Shown here piece by piece: positions 1 through 13,600 of a stretch of 64,000 bases of DNA. The stretch comes from Bromus sterilis (taxonomy: Eukaryota; Streptophyta; Magnoliopsida; Poales; Poaceae): NCBI GenBank assembly GCA_950022295.1, contig OX465598.1, positions 183,887,501-183,951,500 on the forward strand. The letters are read 5' to 3'. The translations under genes and the position numbers were made by a program. The notes under the pieces were generated by a model. The model was not told the DNA's origin and made no database searches. It saw only the letters and a list, made by a program, of their open reading frames with translations. Position 1 is the stretch's first letter. Each line of letters begins with the position of its first letter.

Positions 1-1115
1 ATCAAAGACCTGCCAAAACTCTGCAACCACTCTCTATTCCTGAATGGAAATGGGACAATATTGAAATGGACTTTGTCACTGGTTTTCCCAGATCATAGAA
101 GGGTCATGATGCTATATTTGTTGTCAGTGACCGGTTCTCCAAGGTTGCACACTTTCTGCCAGTCAAGGAGACGATCTCTGCTAGTCAGTTAGCAGACTTG
201 TATGTTTCCAAAATTGTGTCCCTGCATGGTATTCCGTTGGAGATCAGTTCAGACCGTGGCAGCATTTTCACCTCAAGATTTTGGGATAGTTTCCAAGAAG
301 CTATGGGCACTCATCTAAACTTCAACACTGCTTATCACCCCCAGTCGCAAGGACAAGTTGAACGCGTCAACCAAGTGCTTGAAGACATGCTTCACGCTTG
401 TGTCATCTCATTTGGTAAGAAATGGGAGGAATCTCTTCCATTTGCTAAATTCTCGTACAACAATAGCTATCACGCTAGACTGAAGATGGCACCCTTTGAA
501 GTTCTGTATGGACGTAAGTGTCGAACCCCTTTTAATTGGTCAGAAACTGGGGAACGAACCCTCATTGGTCCGGAAAATTTCCAACATGCTGAAGATCAGG
601 TTCGCATTATCCGTGAACATTTGGAGGCAGCTCAGTCCCGCCAGAAGAGCAGCTATAACTGCAAGCACAAGGAAATGGTCTATAAACCCGGCGAACAAGC
701 TTACCTCCGTGTCATTCCCATGAGGGTCACTCATCGTTTCGAGATGAAAGGAAAGTTAACTCCTTGCTACATTGGCCCGTTCCGTATCCTCTCCAGAAGT
801 GGACCGGTGGCATGCCGGTTGGAGTTGCCATCAAACCTCTCCCAAGTCCATGATGTCTTTCACGTATCGCAACTCCGTCGCTGCTTCAAGGATCCTATCC
901 GAGCAGTGGATCATGGAATGCTTGAACTGCAGAAAGACTTGTCTTATCAAGAACATCTAAGCCGCATTCTTGATCAGTCTGAACGTCGGACCCACAACAA
1001 AGCAATCAAGTTCCTCAAAGTCCAGTGGTCGAATCATTCTGAAGAGGAGGCCACATGGGAACGCGAAGATCGTCTTCGTGATGAATACCCCGATCTTTTC
1101 CCCTCTACCGCTTAA
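1..1115 (+). pseudogene. Chromovirus integrase and chromodomain remnant (pol C-terminus)
   Basis: This frame is the end of a Ty3-type polyprotein, whose integrase joins element cDNA to host DNA in the nucleus. The catalytic core is visible: an aspartate in MDFVTGFP near position 70, the second in SSDRGS near 255, and the glutamate in GQVERVNQ near 360. A C-terminal stretch with VQWSNHSEEEATWERED (about 1020-1070) is the conserved half of a plant chromodomain, which is thought to guide insertion to modified chromatin. A TAG at 96-98 interrupts the core where related proteins have glutamine, consistent with a C-to-T change at CAG. Downstream of that stop the frame is open to the TAA after 1112. 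Without the upstream part I call it a pseudogene. Confidence 0.88.
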
Positions 1116-1140
1116 AATTCTCGGGATGAGAATTCTTGTA

Positions 1141-1152
1141 GTGGGGGAGATT
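1141..1152 (+). other. Polypurine tract of the chromovirus
   Basis: GTGGGGGAGA followed by TT lies immediately before the LTR start TGTAACACCC. Purine runs in this position prime plus-strand DNA synthesis in LTR retrotransposons. Its position 25 bases after the pol stop codon supports the LTR boundary. Confidence 0.75.
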
Positions 1153-4100
1153 TGTAACACCCTCACTGTCATGTAACAGTAATCACTTTTGCTAATGACA
1201 ATTACTGTTGCTAATCATGCCTTGATCATCTTTGCATTTGATCATTTCAAAATCCCCTTTGGTTGCTTTAAAAACAAAGTGATGAATAAAACTTTGTCCA
1301 AAAATTGTGCAACCAATTTTGCTAAATGCCTAAAAATCAGGGGACCATGTTAAACCAACCTTGGGTATTTATTGCAATAAATAAATATTACAAATAATCC
1401 AAACCAGTAGCAAAACAACCCCATTTACTAGTTGCATATTCAAAAGGATTATCAAATGAATTTATAAAAACCCCAAACTTTTTGTGGCACTCTAGTAATG
1501 CGCAACAGTAATTATGGAACAGGTTACATACTTTACAAAAATACAAAAGTAACTAAAACAAATAGAAACAGAAAGGAAAACAGAAAAGAAAAAAAAGAAT
1601 GCAAAAGTACTACCCCTCGCCTTAGGCAAGGCCCAACACCTGGCCCAGCTTCCACCTCCCTTGTCTTCAACCTCCTGTTCATGGTGGTGCCATGGCGGTC
1701 ATCCCTCGGCCGTGGCCACGCTCACCGTGGCGGACATATGACGGACGCCGACGAGTATAAGAGCCGCTGCCCCTCGCCGTGGAAGAAACCCTAGCCGCAC
1801 CCCTCCTTTTCCCCTCCCATGCGCACCGCCTCTCTCCGCACGTAGCTCGGTCGAGCTCGTCGTCGCACGCGCACATGGCCAACTGACACCCCTCACCGAG
1901 CCAAACTATCCATGGGATCCGCAACGTCGCCCTCTTCCTCCCTGTCGAAGATCTCGAGCCCAGGTGCCTTGCAGACAAAGCCTGCATCACGGAAGCTCTG
2001 ACCGCGTGGGATTCCGGCAAGAAATTCCGTCGCTGGTGAAGCTCCTCCGCCCCTACCGTCTTCGCCATCGCGCTCCTGGTGAGTACCCGCACTGATTCCC
2101 CCGTTTAACGCCTCTGTTCCGCCGCTGTGGCCTTTGTGCTTTGCTCCGGCCACCACTGACGGCCATGGACGAGCGCGCCGCCGCCGCTAGATCCTCCTAC
2201 GCCTCGCCCCCGTGCGTGCCCCAGACGCGCCTTGGCTCGCTACACGGCCTCGCCCTCGCCGTGTTGGTCGCTGCTCGCCACCGTGCCTCTGCTCCGGCCT
2301 CCTCACCGCGCCTCTATCGCCGGCGTGGGCACGTCGTTGGCTAGCCGGAGGCTAAGCCCCCATTAGGGCCACTAACCCCCCCTGTGTTAACTTAACCAGA
2401 GAACCCCCCCCCCCAATGGATGACAGGTGGGCCCAGGCTCTTAATCTAATTCCTGGCTAAACAAAATGGCTAATTAAAGCACTATCTCAATGACAACTAG
2501 GCCCCACTGGGTTAATAGAATAATCAAAATGGATTTTTAAACTGTGTCAATGACATGTGGGACCCCGCTGTCATTTGATTATTAAAATTCAATTTTTAAA
2601 ATGCGAGGCTGACCAGTGGGACCCACTGGTCAGGTTTGACCTGTCAACATACACTGTTGTGGATAATGTTGTATTTAATAATAAAAGGAATTCAGAAAAT
2701 TGTCTTAAATTGATTTAAACATTGAAAATCAATATCTTTTAATCCGTAGCTCAAATGGAAAAACTTTATACATGTAAATTGCTAAAAAAATACAACAAAA
2801 AGAGTACGCTACCCGTATACCCACCGCACCCCTCTAACATACCGCACACGATACATTTCCCCTCCGGTTGCACTGTCCGGTAATCGTCCGGAGCCAGTAA
2901 AATTGCCGGTTAAATTCCCGTTTCGTCTGCAACGTGTAGCACCGCTTTAGTTCACCCCTAACACTGCGTTTGCCATGTCTTGTATTTGTATTGCTATTAT
3001 TGCGGTGTATTTATTATTTATTCCCCCTCTCTTATTGTCCGGTAGTCCCAATGACCGCTGCCGATGCCCCTGTGATTGAGTACGTCGTCGACGACCGAAC
3101 CTCTAACGTCGAGCTTCCAGGCAAGCGGAGCCATTATCCTTCCCCATATATCGCCTATCTTTTCCATACATTTTTTGCACTAGGCATTGCTGCTGCTACG
3201 TTGCTTACCTATTCAATTGCATAGCCTGTCATTGTCGCCCCTTAATGTACCTTCCTTATCCTATGCTTCCTATTAAATATACATATTATATTCACCAGTG
3301 AACCTTATGCATTGCTAGTCAACTAGGATTAGATAGCGGGCCGTGATCACTCTGGGGAGTGACACAGAAACAATTTGTTATAACTGTAACAGGTACGGTA
3401 CAAAGCAGACACCGCCAAAGGCCCCTACTACGGCTCTGCCGAGCCATGTCAAGTGTGAGCTATCGAGGAGTAATCCTTGTACTCCACTCGTTGCTGACTC
3501 TGTACAGCCGCCCTAGGGTCCTGAACAACGGTTTTCCTTAAAGGTAAGAGTCGGGCGACCCAACGGTGCTGCGAGAGGTATTGCGACGGGACGACAGGGA
3601 GGGTACAACCGACATACTGGCGGCCTTGGACCCTGATCGTTGTCCGCGAGAGTTACTAAACCACGAAAGTCGAGCTCCTCCAGGAGCACACACGAGACAA
3701 GGTAAGGAGTCGGTTCATCTTGTTGGTAACTGCAGAGCTTTGACGGGACGAAAGGGCAGGCGCCGACGCACTGGTGGTCCTGGCTGCTGCTCTTTGTCCA
3801 TTGTGTGCATTAGTCAGGCAACGATAATGGTTGCCTGCGAGCTAATAATAAAATGCTTAAATGGTTTAGGTGGATGACTTGAGAGGCCGCAAAGGCCTGT
3901 ACACACTACCTTCACGTGGGATTACGGTGTGGGCCCTCTGCGTTGTGGTCTCGTTCGAAAGCTCTAAAAGACGTCCAGTTCAGCATTGTGGCAGGGACGG
4001 ATCGCGCTGCGGCGTTGGAATTCACCCTCCTCACACCGACCCGGAGAGCGAGGGGCGACGGCCCAAGAACCCCTTGCGCTTAGGACTTTATACCGGCGGG

Positions 4101-5056
4101 GACCTCTCTGTTGAGCCTTAGGATGGGGCTCGACGTGTCGGATAGCCTCGGTGGGGCATTCCCTAACAAGGTGTACGCCACACGGGAGAACCGAGCGTGC
4201 AGGCTGAGCAGTAGTGCACCCCTGCCGGGAAGATGATCTATTCGAATAGCCGTTTCCACGGTAACATGACGCTTTATGCTGAAGCCAAAGCCTATTACTA
4301 CAAACTATTAATATTAAACTGTTGGTTCCGATTTCTCTTCCTCGCAGGGAAGTCGAGGAAGGGATCTCAGAGGCATTGATAATTGTTAATAATTACAACT
4401 TACTATTATACAATGCTGCGGCAACTTCTACTGCATTGTTACTTTATGCTTTATATGAACTGTTGGATTTTCTCTTCTTGTGCTTCAAGAATCGTCGGAA
4501 GATGCTAGTCTTCGATAGGCCTAGCTTCTCATCCTTATTCTGACTTTCTACCATTCAGTCCACTATATATAGCCTCCCCTTTCCATTTGATACAAATGCA
4601 TAAATGCTTAGTGGCGGACATAAGACTCGCGGGTATGCTAGATACTGACCCTTGATTTATTTCTCCCTTTGTTTTATATACCCGGATTGCTGCAATCAGA
4701 CGTCGGAGCCCAGGAGCAGGAGTATCCCGGAGGCGCCTACTACGACGTCGAGTTCCCCGTTGACCAGGAGTAGTTTAGAGGTTCCCAAGCAGGAGGCTTT
4801 GCCTTTTCGATCCTTATCTCTGATGTTAATTGTGCTAGCCTTCTTCAGGCAAAACTTGACTAACTATGTCTGTACTCAGATATTATGTTTGTATAACTTA
4901 TGTATTCTGGTCCGTGCGATCCCCTTTTTGTAATATGTTGGTTTATCCTTTTGTGTTTAGTGTTGTGCTGTGATATTCTCACCGTGTCACCTTGATCTTG
5001 ATCATGTACCCTGCGATTATGATTAGTGTACATGATCTTAAATCGAAGGCGTCATA
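1153..5056 (+). repeat. 3' LTR of the chromovirus (about 3.9 kb)
   Basis: The LTR starts at TGTAACACCC directly after the polypurine tract. It ends near GGCGTCA/TA at 5051-5056, after which minus-strand copia coding sequence resumes; the end is placed within about 3 bases. The interior is non-coding with a GC-rich stretch at about 1610-2345, a C homopolymer near 2407-2415 and a TATATATAG-like box near 4564. The short open frames inside (for example 1498-1794 and 3566-3877) show no family signature. Only one LTR is visible, so element age cannot be estimated. Confidence 0.75.
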
Positions 5057-6061
5057 GATTACGAGTGTTTACCCCTGTCCTTAGGCTTCCAAGCACTTGA
5101 TCCACCGAGTGATCTTGAGAGGCAAGCTTGGATGCAATCTTGGCCGCACGACGTGCTAAAGTTCTTCATGTGATTCTTGAGAATCCTCTTGAGGATTATC
5201 TTCGCGAGCTTGAGCACCATCAAGGTCTTCTCATTATCTTGAGCTTGCCCTTGAGAGAGAACTTGATCTTGGTCATCATTTGGTCCACCACCATCATCAA
5301 TGACTTGATCTTGACCTTGATCTTGTTCGGTTGGGGGATGGTCTTCATTTTGTTCTAGGTTAGCTTGTTGATCTTGTGAAGATGAGGGCTCCACATGAGT
5401 AGAGCATTGTCCTTCTCCTTCCACCACAAGGGGTTCCTCAATGGGTAGGATATGACCCACACCCATTCTTCTTATAGCTTGAGGAGCAATTTCATCATCG
5501 AAAACTAAAAGATCACTTTGCTCCACTTGGGAGCCATTATGTTCATCAAATTCCACGTTACTAGATTCTTCAACAAGCTCGGAGGACTTGTTTTAGACTC
5601 TAAACGCATGAGAGTTTGAAGCATAACCAACAAATATTCCCTCATTTGTTTTCAACTCGAATTTAGACAAACGAGCACCCTTTTTGAGAATGATACACTT
5701 ACACCCGAAGAACCGAAGATACTTGATGTTGGGCTTCTTCCCGGTGATAATTTCATAAGGAGTCTTGTTCAAGATCTTGCGGAGATAAAGCCGGTTTGTT
5801 GCATGACAAGCGGTGTTGATGGCCTCCGCCCAAAAGTTGTATGGACTTTTGAACTCCGCCATCATGGTTCTTGCCACATCAATGAGAGTGCGATTCTTCC
5901 TCTCCGCAACACCATTTTGTTGGGGGTATAAGCAGCGGAATATTGATGTTTGATCCCCTCATCTCCAAGAAATTAATCCAAGGTGTAGTTCTTGAACTCG
6001 ATGCCGTTGTCACTTCTAATATCCAGTATCTTTGAATTCTGTTGACGTTGAGCTTCATTGG
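5057..6061 (-). pseudogene. Copia integrase core (second half) and pol linker
   Basis: Read on the minus strand, this continues the integrase that breaks off at 14587. It contains ILDIRSDNGIEFKN (second catalytic aspartate), a stretch corresponding to the conserved YTPQQNGVAERKNR motif with the catalytic glutamate, and the region ending in FVGYASNSHAFRV. An acidic, glutamine-rich linker to the reverse transcriptase follows (5556 down to 5059), typical of Maximus/SIRE copia elements. Breaks: TAA at 5973-5975, a one-base deletion near 5925 and TAA at 5593-5595. The reverse transcriptase is absent because the chromovirus sits at 5056; it presumably lies left of the window. Confidence 0.85.
6057..6061. 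repeat. Target-site duplication, left (ATTGG)
   Basis: Five bases immediately before the LTR start at 6062. The partner at 14582-14586 is ATTGA, one mismatch. The copia integrase reading frame continues across the site when the insert is skipped, which independently supports the boundary. Confidence 0.8.
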
Positions 6062-9000
6062 TGTAACAGCCCGGGATTTTTACCCAAATTAAATATTTTG
6101 TTTGTTGCTTTGATGTGATGATTGCCTGTATTGTTTGCAGTGTTTGCTTCGCTGAATTATTAATCGGTGGATATTTCCCCCCTATTTCTCGTATCGGATG
6201 CGAGACCGACCCATTTCCACCATGGCACACGACCTCGTTGCGGCATCGGGAAGGTCACCCGATCACCGTCGCGACTTCCGGCACAAGACCAACCATCACC
6301 ATCGACATGAAAACCCCATTTATATTTAAATGGGTTATTTTATCGGGAGGTAATCGACGTCTCGGTTGGGCGCGAAACATTTTATACGATGTCGGTACCG
6401 TGTGACGATGCGGTGTTTCAAATTTTGTGCGATTCCGACTTTGTTGGGTTAGTAAGCGATCGGAGGTGCCAGGCATAGTAGCCGGTATATCTCCAGGGCG
6501 TATTTATAAAATGTCGCGCACGTTGTTAGTCGGCCTCCCAGTTTCCCTTCTTATCTTCGGAATCTGGCCCACCCAAAAACTAGACCCGAAACGGGCCATT
6601 TTGTGGCCCGAAGCACTCCTAAACACCCACCTGCTATTTATAGCATTGCTACCCCTACCTAAATTGGAAAAACCCTAGTCTTGTTCCTCTAATTCCGCGC
6701 CTGCCGATTCTCCGCCGCCACAAGGCTCACCACCTCTTCCAGCCGTCACCTGAGCCCCAGAATGATCTGAATCGTTAGATCCAGATCCGACAGACCGGAG
6801 GCTGCAACGTTGTGGCGCCTACCCGAGCCTGCCCGCGCTGCCTGGATCCCGATGCACCCGAGTCACCTCCTTCCCGAGCCACCCGCCGCCCGTCGCCGTC
6901 CTTGCTTCGGCGAGGTCTAGTGCTACACCGTCGCCCATAGGTCGGCGCCCTCTCCTCTTCTTCCTTCCCTCTCGTTCTTCTTCCCTGTAACTTCTCTCCC
7001 TCTCTTTGGATGCAGGCCGAGCCACCATGGCTTGGATCTCTCCGCGTCACCCCGGATCTTTGCCCGTTGAATCCTTGCCACCAGCCGCTCCCGTGCCGGA
7101 TCCGACGACCAGCAGCCCGATCCGCCCGAGCCCGGCCACCCCACAACCTCCCCGCCTCTGCCTCGCGTGACAACCGACGCCTCCGTCCTCCCAAGGATCG
7201 GGAGAACCACGTACGAGGACGACGACGCCCGCTTGCTGCGTTGACACCGCCAGGTGGGCCCTCTCGCACCACGAGGCCCACCGGCATCCCAGCGACTGCC
7301 ACATACCAACACCTCCGGCGGCCCAGTCTACCTCTCCTCTTGGCCTGCGCCTTTGCCCCGCTCGTGGGCGAAACCGCGCTAAGCTGCGCCCACCCCCTCC
7401 TGGGCTCGGCCCGACCTGGCGAGGAGCCCCTTTTTCCTTTTTAATTTCTTTCTTCTGCATGTTGGGCCGGCCTGTGAGTAATGCTCGCCTAGTGCGTCTG
7501 ATAATAACCGACGCCACCTCTGTTTATCCCGTTTAGTTCAGATTCGGCCCAGTATCTTATTTATCTTTTTCTGGTTTATTAAAATGGTAGATTGTATTTT
7601 TTTGCGATGCCCGTATCTTTATAAAGGTAGATCAGATCGCGACGTGTTCTACATGTAAATTGCTTAGAATTTCGTGTAGATTAATAAAATGTGCTCATTT
7701 GCCATGTTTGCACTTTTATACATGTTGTTTTACTGTTATTTACGTCGCATGCCACTGTAAATGTAATCTTCCATAACTTTTTAACCGTTGCTCCGATTAA
7801 AATGTTATTTATGTGTAACTTGACAAGAATTTTATCTAGATTGTGTTTATGCTATTGTTTTCTGTTGTTAATAAATATAAAATATTGTTTAGGGGAAAAC
7901 AGTACCAAACATTATAATTTTTGTGGGGTAAATAGTGATAAGCATCTTTAGGTATTTGCCCCACTTAAACTTACTAGCTTAGATACCTTACTTATGCTTC
8001 ACCTTTTGTCATGATTATGTGATATGCCATGCTTGGGTGAGATGCCATGTTAACAACCTTTGCTCATGTTGTGTAGCTAAACAACTTGAACCATTCTAAA
8101 TGTGCGGTATCGTCGTGTGTGACGAATACTCCACTTAACCTGTTAGTAACCGCTCTCGACGGTAGATGCGATGCCGTAGTGTGTTGTCTCGTGTTGCTTT
8201 TTTGTGGTTGTTTGATGGTGATTGCTTCGTAGTAATAGATGCTTGCTCGTCGATTGCCTTTTCCAGTGTTTCCTTCTTGTGTGCTTCCGCGGGTACCTCT
8301 CGGAGACGGTGCGACCTCGCGATCGCCTACACCTTCGGAACCCGACTTATCAACAAGCAAGGACTATACATTACTTATGACCCTTTCTATTATAACTAGT
8401 GGTTTGCATGCTAGTCTAGGTTAGGTTCGATGTTTGATCCTACCACATGTTTACAGCCTCTCTCAAACTGATACATCCATGTCCCCCTCCCAGCAAACCA
8501 TGTACTGCTATGTTACTATTGCTCGTTGCTCAGCCCCTGCTTAGTATGCATGCTTAGGATGCTACGAATGTTACCCTGTTACTCTTTGGATTGGGCTATC
8601 ACATTATTATATTGCTTTGGATGATATGATTATTATAATGTTGACTATATTCGGCGAAGGATGGAAGGTCTAGGCTATCCCGCCCCGATGCTTTGTTCCG
8701 TTCGAGTCACCTAGGATCTGAGTTCCGGGTATTGGTTTTAAGACTGAGCGTGCCTAACCGCGTGTGGTATTTTATGGGGTCCTATTTTCTTACCTACCTA
8801 GCTTGAAACATTTCTAGAGGTGGCCCAAGCTGATTTACCATTTGAAACCGTGCATATATGTCTGTCGGGTCGCTCCTAGCAGACATCCTTTAAAATAACT
8901 TGGGCCAGCGGAGACATGGTTTCTCTTGTTGGTCCACACCTGGAAGCTAGGGGGCTGCCCATATGTGAGGGGATCAGTTACCCCGACCTCGTCCAGCTGG

Positions 9001-10023
9001 AAGAGTCTGATCGGAGAGTGCGGACGGCTTTTGGATTGGGTGTCGAATCCCCAGGGGCCACCCGGATTTGTGCGTTGTTAGTTAGAGGGACCTGTCATTT
9101 CGGATCTCTCGGAACTAAATCATAAAATGGTTGCCTATGATGGGTAGCAACTGAGAGAGATGGGCGTGCGTGTGGAGCCTTGTAATGGGCAGTTGGTACA
9201 CCCCTGCAGGGTTAAATATTTTCGAGAAGTCGTGTCCACGGTTATGGACGACTTGAGACCTACTCCTTGTTCATAGACAAGAACAACTGAGATAATCTTA
9301 ATAACTTGATCAATGTGTGTGTGTGCCTTGACTACTTCTTCTTCGTCGGGATGCGAAGGGGAGGACAAGGATAGGATAGGTGTTATGTTTGCGTAAGTAG
9401 CTGATAGCAGACTTGTTGGAGGCGATTTCCTCATCGAATGCTTGGCTTCTTATCTTACTCTCTAGATCGTTAGCCACTTCATAAATGCTAGTGCGGCAAC
9501 AACCTCATCACTTACCCCATCCTTACCGTGAACTACTAGTTATCCTCGAATGACGAGTGATGAAGTCCTTGCTGGGTTAGTTGACCACTACAGTTGGATG
9601 CTGAATATTTCTGTACTCATGATACTACCCCCAAACTCTTTTCAGGGTTCTTGATCGACAACAGGTATGGTGATCGACGTTTCACGTGGAGACTCGATGA
9701 CGACTAGTTAGGCGGATCCCGGCGAAGGGCCTGGACCCTTGTGGTTATGGGTGCGATGTCTTTTTCTCTTTTCCGCTAGGCATTTGATTGTAGTCTGTAC
9801 CCAGACATGTATCTTCCGCTGAGGTAATGTATTTAAGGCAGTTGTATGCCAACTGTATGAGATGTTGTATTCTTGTAGCTGTAAATGTAATATTGTGATA
9901 TCATGTTGGAAATCCGGGGCATATGGCATTGTCATATGTTGCGGTGGGACTGATATGTAATTTGTCCCCGGATCTGGATGGAAACATCTAGATCTGGAAC
10001 AGTACTGCATATCGGGCCTTACA
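6062..10023 (+). repeat. 5' LTR of the long-LTR element
   Basis: Begins TGTAACAGCC and ends CCTTACA at 10023, followed at once by the primer-binding site. The U3-like part ends in a TATTTATAG box near 6635. A GC-rich transcribed-leader-like region (about 6700-7440) and an AT-rich tail follow. Open frames in the GC-rich part are not conserved with the other LTR and are not called as genes. Confidence 0.9.
6635..6643 (+). promoter_or_regulatory. Predicted TATA box in the 5' LTR
   Basis: TATTTATAG, followed about 28 bases later by AAACCCTAG. The same box occurs at 11197-11205 in the other LTR and, inverted, at 33111-33119 in the solo LTR, in each case with an AAACCCTA motif about 30 bases downstream. 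Conservation in three LTRs supports a polymerase II core promoter; the start site itself is not determined. Confidence 0.5.
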
Positions 10024-10624
10024 ACTTGGTATCAGAGCCAGGTTGACCGTAGGATCCCTTCTCTGGCCGAACTCGAGTCTAGACAAAAACTACTTTGTAG
10101 TTACTAAGTTAGTTATCGGAGAGTAGGAATCTTTTTCCTCCTTACCCTTGCTCTGGTCAGGACAAGTGTCGTAAGTATTTTATTCTCGTCTTATCCCCTT
10201 CAAACTCTAGGATTTCGAGTGTGTGGAGTATCGGAACCGTTACAATGCCTTGCTTACAGCGTGTTGTCTCGATGCCGATCTCAGGTTTTGGAATTCCTAT
10301 AGTAACTTTAGCTTCTCCGACCTTGGATAAAATCTTGCTTGTCCAATGATTTCATTTCTCTTGCCAAGTATCCTCACGATTTGAGTGAGAATGTTTCTCT
10401 TGATCGTCGCTTGGACTACTGTTCTTCGCCTTGATCTATCGATGGTTTCGTTCTTCGACGTCGTTATCTCCCTGCGGGAAGTTTCTCGACGGAAGATCTT
10501 CGTTCGACATGGAGCAGAGCCCCTTGTTGGTGGTGTTGAAGATTGTCGACTCTCTTTTCTCTCCCCCTTCTCCCACGGATCGTCCAGGATCTCGGGACGA
10601 GATCCCTTGTTGGTGGTGTTGTAT
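10024..10624 (+). other. Internal region of the long-LTR element, no coding capacity
   Basis: Only 601 bp separate the LTRs. It starts with the primer-binding site; no frame resembles gag, protease, reverse transcriptase or integrase. CCCTTGTTGGTGGTGTTG occurs twice, near 10520 and at the 3' edge (about 10605), where a degenerate polypurine tract would be expected. Element proteins would have to come from elsewhere. Confidence 0.75.
10027..10038 (+). other. Primer-binding site (initiator tRNA-Met)
   Basis: TGGTATCAGAGC lies three bases after the LTR end. It is complementary to the 3' end of plant initiator methionyl-tRNA, the usual minus-strand primer for many plant LTR retrotransposons. Confidence 0.85.
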
Positions 10625-13600
10625 TGTAACAGCCAAGGATTTTCACCCAAATTAAAAAATCTGTTTGTTGCGTTGATTTGATGATTTCCTGTATTGTTTG
10701 CAGTGTTTGCTTCACCGAATTATTAATCGGTGGATATTTCCCCCTATTTCTCGTATCGGATGCGAGACCGGCCCTTTTCCACCATGTAACATGACCTCGT
10801 TGCGGCATCGGGAAGGTCACCCGATCACCGTCGCGACTTCCGGCACAAGACCAGCCATCACCATCGACGTGATAACCCCATTTATATTTAAATGGGTTAT
10901 TTTATCGGGAGGTAATCGACGTCTCGGTGGGGCGCGAAACATTTTATACGATGTCGGTACCGTGTGGCGATGCGGTGTTTCAAATTTCGTGCGATTCCGA
11001 CTTCGTCGGGTTAGTAAGCGATCGGAGGTGCCAGTCATAGTAGCCGGTATATCTCCAGGGCATATTTATAAAATGTCGCGTGCGCTGTTTGTCGGCCTCC
11101 CGGTTTCCCTTCTTATATTCGGAATCTGGCCCACCCAAAAACTAGACCCGAAACAGGCCATTTTGTGGCCCGAAGCACTCCCAAACACCCACTTGCTATT
11201 TATAGCAGTGCTACCCCTACCTAAATTGGAGAAACCCTAGTCCTGCTCCTCTAATTCCGCGCCTACCGATTCCCCGCCGCCACATGGCTCACCACCATCT
11301 TCCAGCTGCCACCTGAGCCCCAAAACGATCTGAATCGTTAGATCCAGATCCGACATACCGGAGGTTGCCATGTCGCGGCGCCTGCCCGAGCCTGCCCGCG
11401 CTGCCTGGATCCCGTTGCGCCCGAGTCACCTGCTGCCTGAGCCACCCGCCGCCCGTCACCGTCCTTGCTCCGGCGAGGTCCAGTGCTGCACCACCGCCCC
11501 GCAGGTCGGCACCCTCTCCTCTTCTTCCTTCCCTCTCGTTCTTCTTCCCTCTAACTACTCTCCCTCTCTCTGGATGCAAGCCGAGCCACCATGGCTTGGA
11601 TCTCGCCGCGTCGCCCCGGAGCTTTTCCCGTTGAAGCCTCGCCACCGGCCGCTCTCGTGCCGGATCCGGCCGGATCCGATGACCAGCGGTCCGATCCGCC
11701 CAAGCCCGGCCACCCCACGACCCCCTGCCTCTGCCTTGCATGACAACTGCCACCGCGGTCCTCCCAAGGATCGGGAGAACCACGTACGAGGACGACGACG
11801 CCCTCCTGCTGCGTTGACACCGCCAGGTGGGCCCTCTGGCGCCACGAGGCCCACCGGCAGCCCATCGACTGCCACAGCCCAACACCTCCGGAGGCCCAGT
11901 CCGCCTGTCCTCTTGGCCCGCGCCTCTGCCCCGCTCGTGGGCGAAACCGCGCTAAGTTGCGCCCACCCCCTCTTGGGCTCGACCCGACCTGGTGAGGAGC
12001 CCCTTTTTTCCTATTTTTTCTTCTGCATGTTGGGCCGGCCCGTGAGTAATGCTCGCCTAGTGCGTCTGATAATAACTGACGGCACCTCTGTTTAACCCGT
12101 TTAGTTCAGATTCGGCCCAGTAGCTTATTTATCTTTTTCTGGTTTATTAAAATGGCAGATTGTATTTTTTTGCGATGCCCGTATCTTTTTAACGGTAGCT
12201 CGGATCGCGACGTGTTCTACATGTAAATTGCTTAGAATTTTGTGTATATTAATAAAATGTGCTCTTTTGATATGTTTTTACTTGTCTACATGCTGTTTTA
12301 ATGTTATTTACGTCGCATGCCACTGTAAATGTAATCTGCCATAACTTTTTTACCGTTGCTCCGATTAAAATGTTATTTATGTGTAACTTTACTAGAATTT
12401 TATCTAGATTGTGTTTATGCTATTGTTTTCTGTTGTTAATAAATATAAAATATTTTTTAGGGAAAAACAGTACCAAACATTATAATTTTTGTGGGGTAAA
12501 TAGTGATAAGCATGTTTAGGTGTTTGCCCCACTTAAACTTACTAGCTTAGATACCTTACTTATGCTTCACCTTTTGTCATGATTATGTGATATGCCATGC
12601 TTGGGTGAGATGCCATGTTAACAACATTTGCTCATGTTGTGTAGCTAAACAACTTGAACCATTCTAAATGTGCGGTATCGTCGTGTGTGACGAATACTCC
12701 ACTTAACCTGTTAGTAACCGCTCTCGACGGTAGATGCGATGCCGTAGTGTGTTGTATCGTGTTGCTTTCTTGTGGTTGTTTGATGGTGATTGCTTCGTAG
12801 TAATAGATGCTTGCTCGTTGATTGCCTTTTGCAGTGTTTCCTTCTTGTGTGCTTCCGCGGGTACCTCTCGGAGACGGTGCGAGCTCGCGATCGCCTACAC
12901 CTTTGGAACTCGACTTATCAACAGGCAAGGACTATACATTACTTATGAACCATTCTATCATAACCAGCGGTTTGCATGCTAGTCTAGGTTAGGTTCGATG
13001 TTTGATCCTACCATATGTTTACAGCCTCTCTCAAACCGATACAGCCATGTCCGCCTCCCAGCAAACCATGTACTGCTATGTTACTATTGCTCGTTGCTCA
13101 GCCCCTGCTTAGTATGCATGCTTAGGATGCTACGAATGTTACCCGGTTACTCCTTGGATTGGGCTATCACATTATTATATTGTTGTGGATGATATGATTA
13201 TTATAATGTTCACTATATTCAACGAAGGATGGAAGGTCTAGGCTATCCTGCCCCGACGCTTTGTTCCGTTCGAGTCATCTAGGATCCGAGTTCCGGGTAT
13301 TGGTTTTAAGACTGAGCGTGCCTAACCGCGTGTGGGATTTTATGGGGTCCCCTTTTCTTACCTACCTAGCTTCAAACATTTCTAGAGGTGGCCCAAGATG
13401 ATTTACCATTTGAAACCATGCATATATGTCTGTCAGGTCGCTTCTAGAAGACATCCTTTAAAATAACTTGGGCCAGCGGAGACATAGTTTCTCTTGTTGG
13501 TCCACACCTGGAAGCTAGGGGGCTGCCCACATGTGAGGGGATCAGTTACCCCGATCTCGTCCAGCCGGAAGAGTCCGACCAGAGAGTGCGGATGGCTTTT

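Larger units (their letters stand above)
1..5056 (+). mobile_element. Ty3/gypsy chromovirus (Tekay-like), 3' part
   Basis: The left edge of the window enters a plus-strand Ty3-type element inside its integrase. Integrase C-terminus, chromodomain remnant, polypurine tract and a complete 3' LTR follow in the normal order. The element interrupts a minus-strand copia element, whose coding sequence resumes right after the LTR at about 5057. The 5' LTR, gag and most of pol lie outside the window, so the target duplication cannot be tested. The chromodomain-like tail and the ~3.9-kb LTR starting TGTAACACCC fit the Tekay/CRM-related chromovirus group; the family name is not assigned. Confidence 0.85.

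Noticed and set aside
1679..2344. Open frames of up to 137 codons on both strands
   Set aside because: GC-rich part of the chromovirus LTR; no recognisable domain and competing frames on opposite strands.
4322..4933. Short frames of 73-93 codons
   Set aside because: They lie in the AT-rich tail of the chromovirus LTR with no similarity I recognise.
11370..12095. 241-codon open frame in the GC-rich part of an LTR
   Set aside because: The colinear region of the partner LTR (about 6800-7520) is broken by stops and shifts, opposite-strand frames are equally long, and no domain is visible. It is a GC-rich leader artefact.
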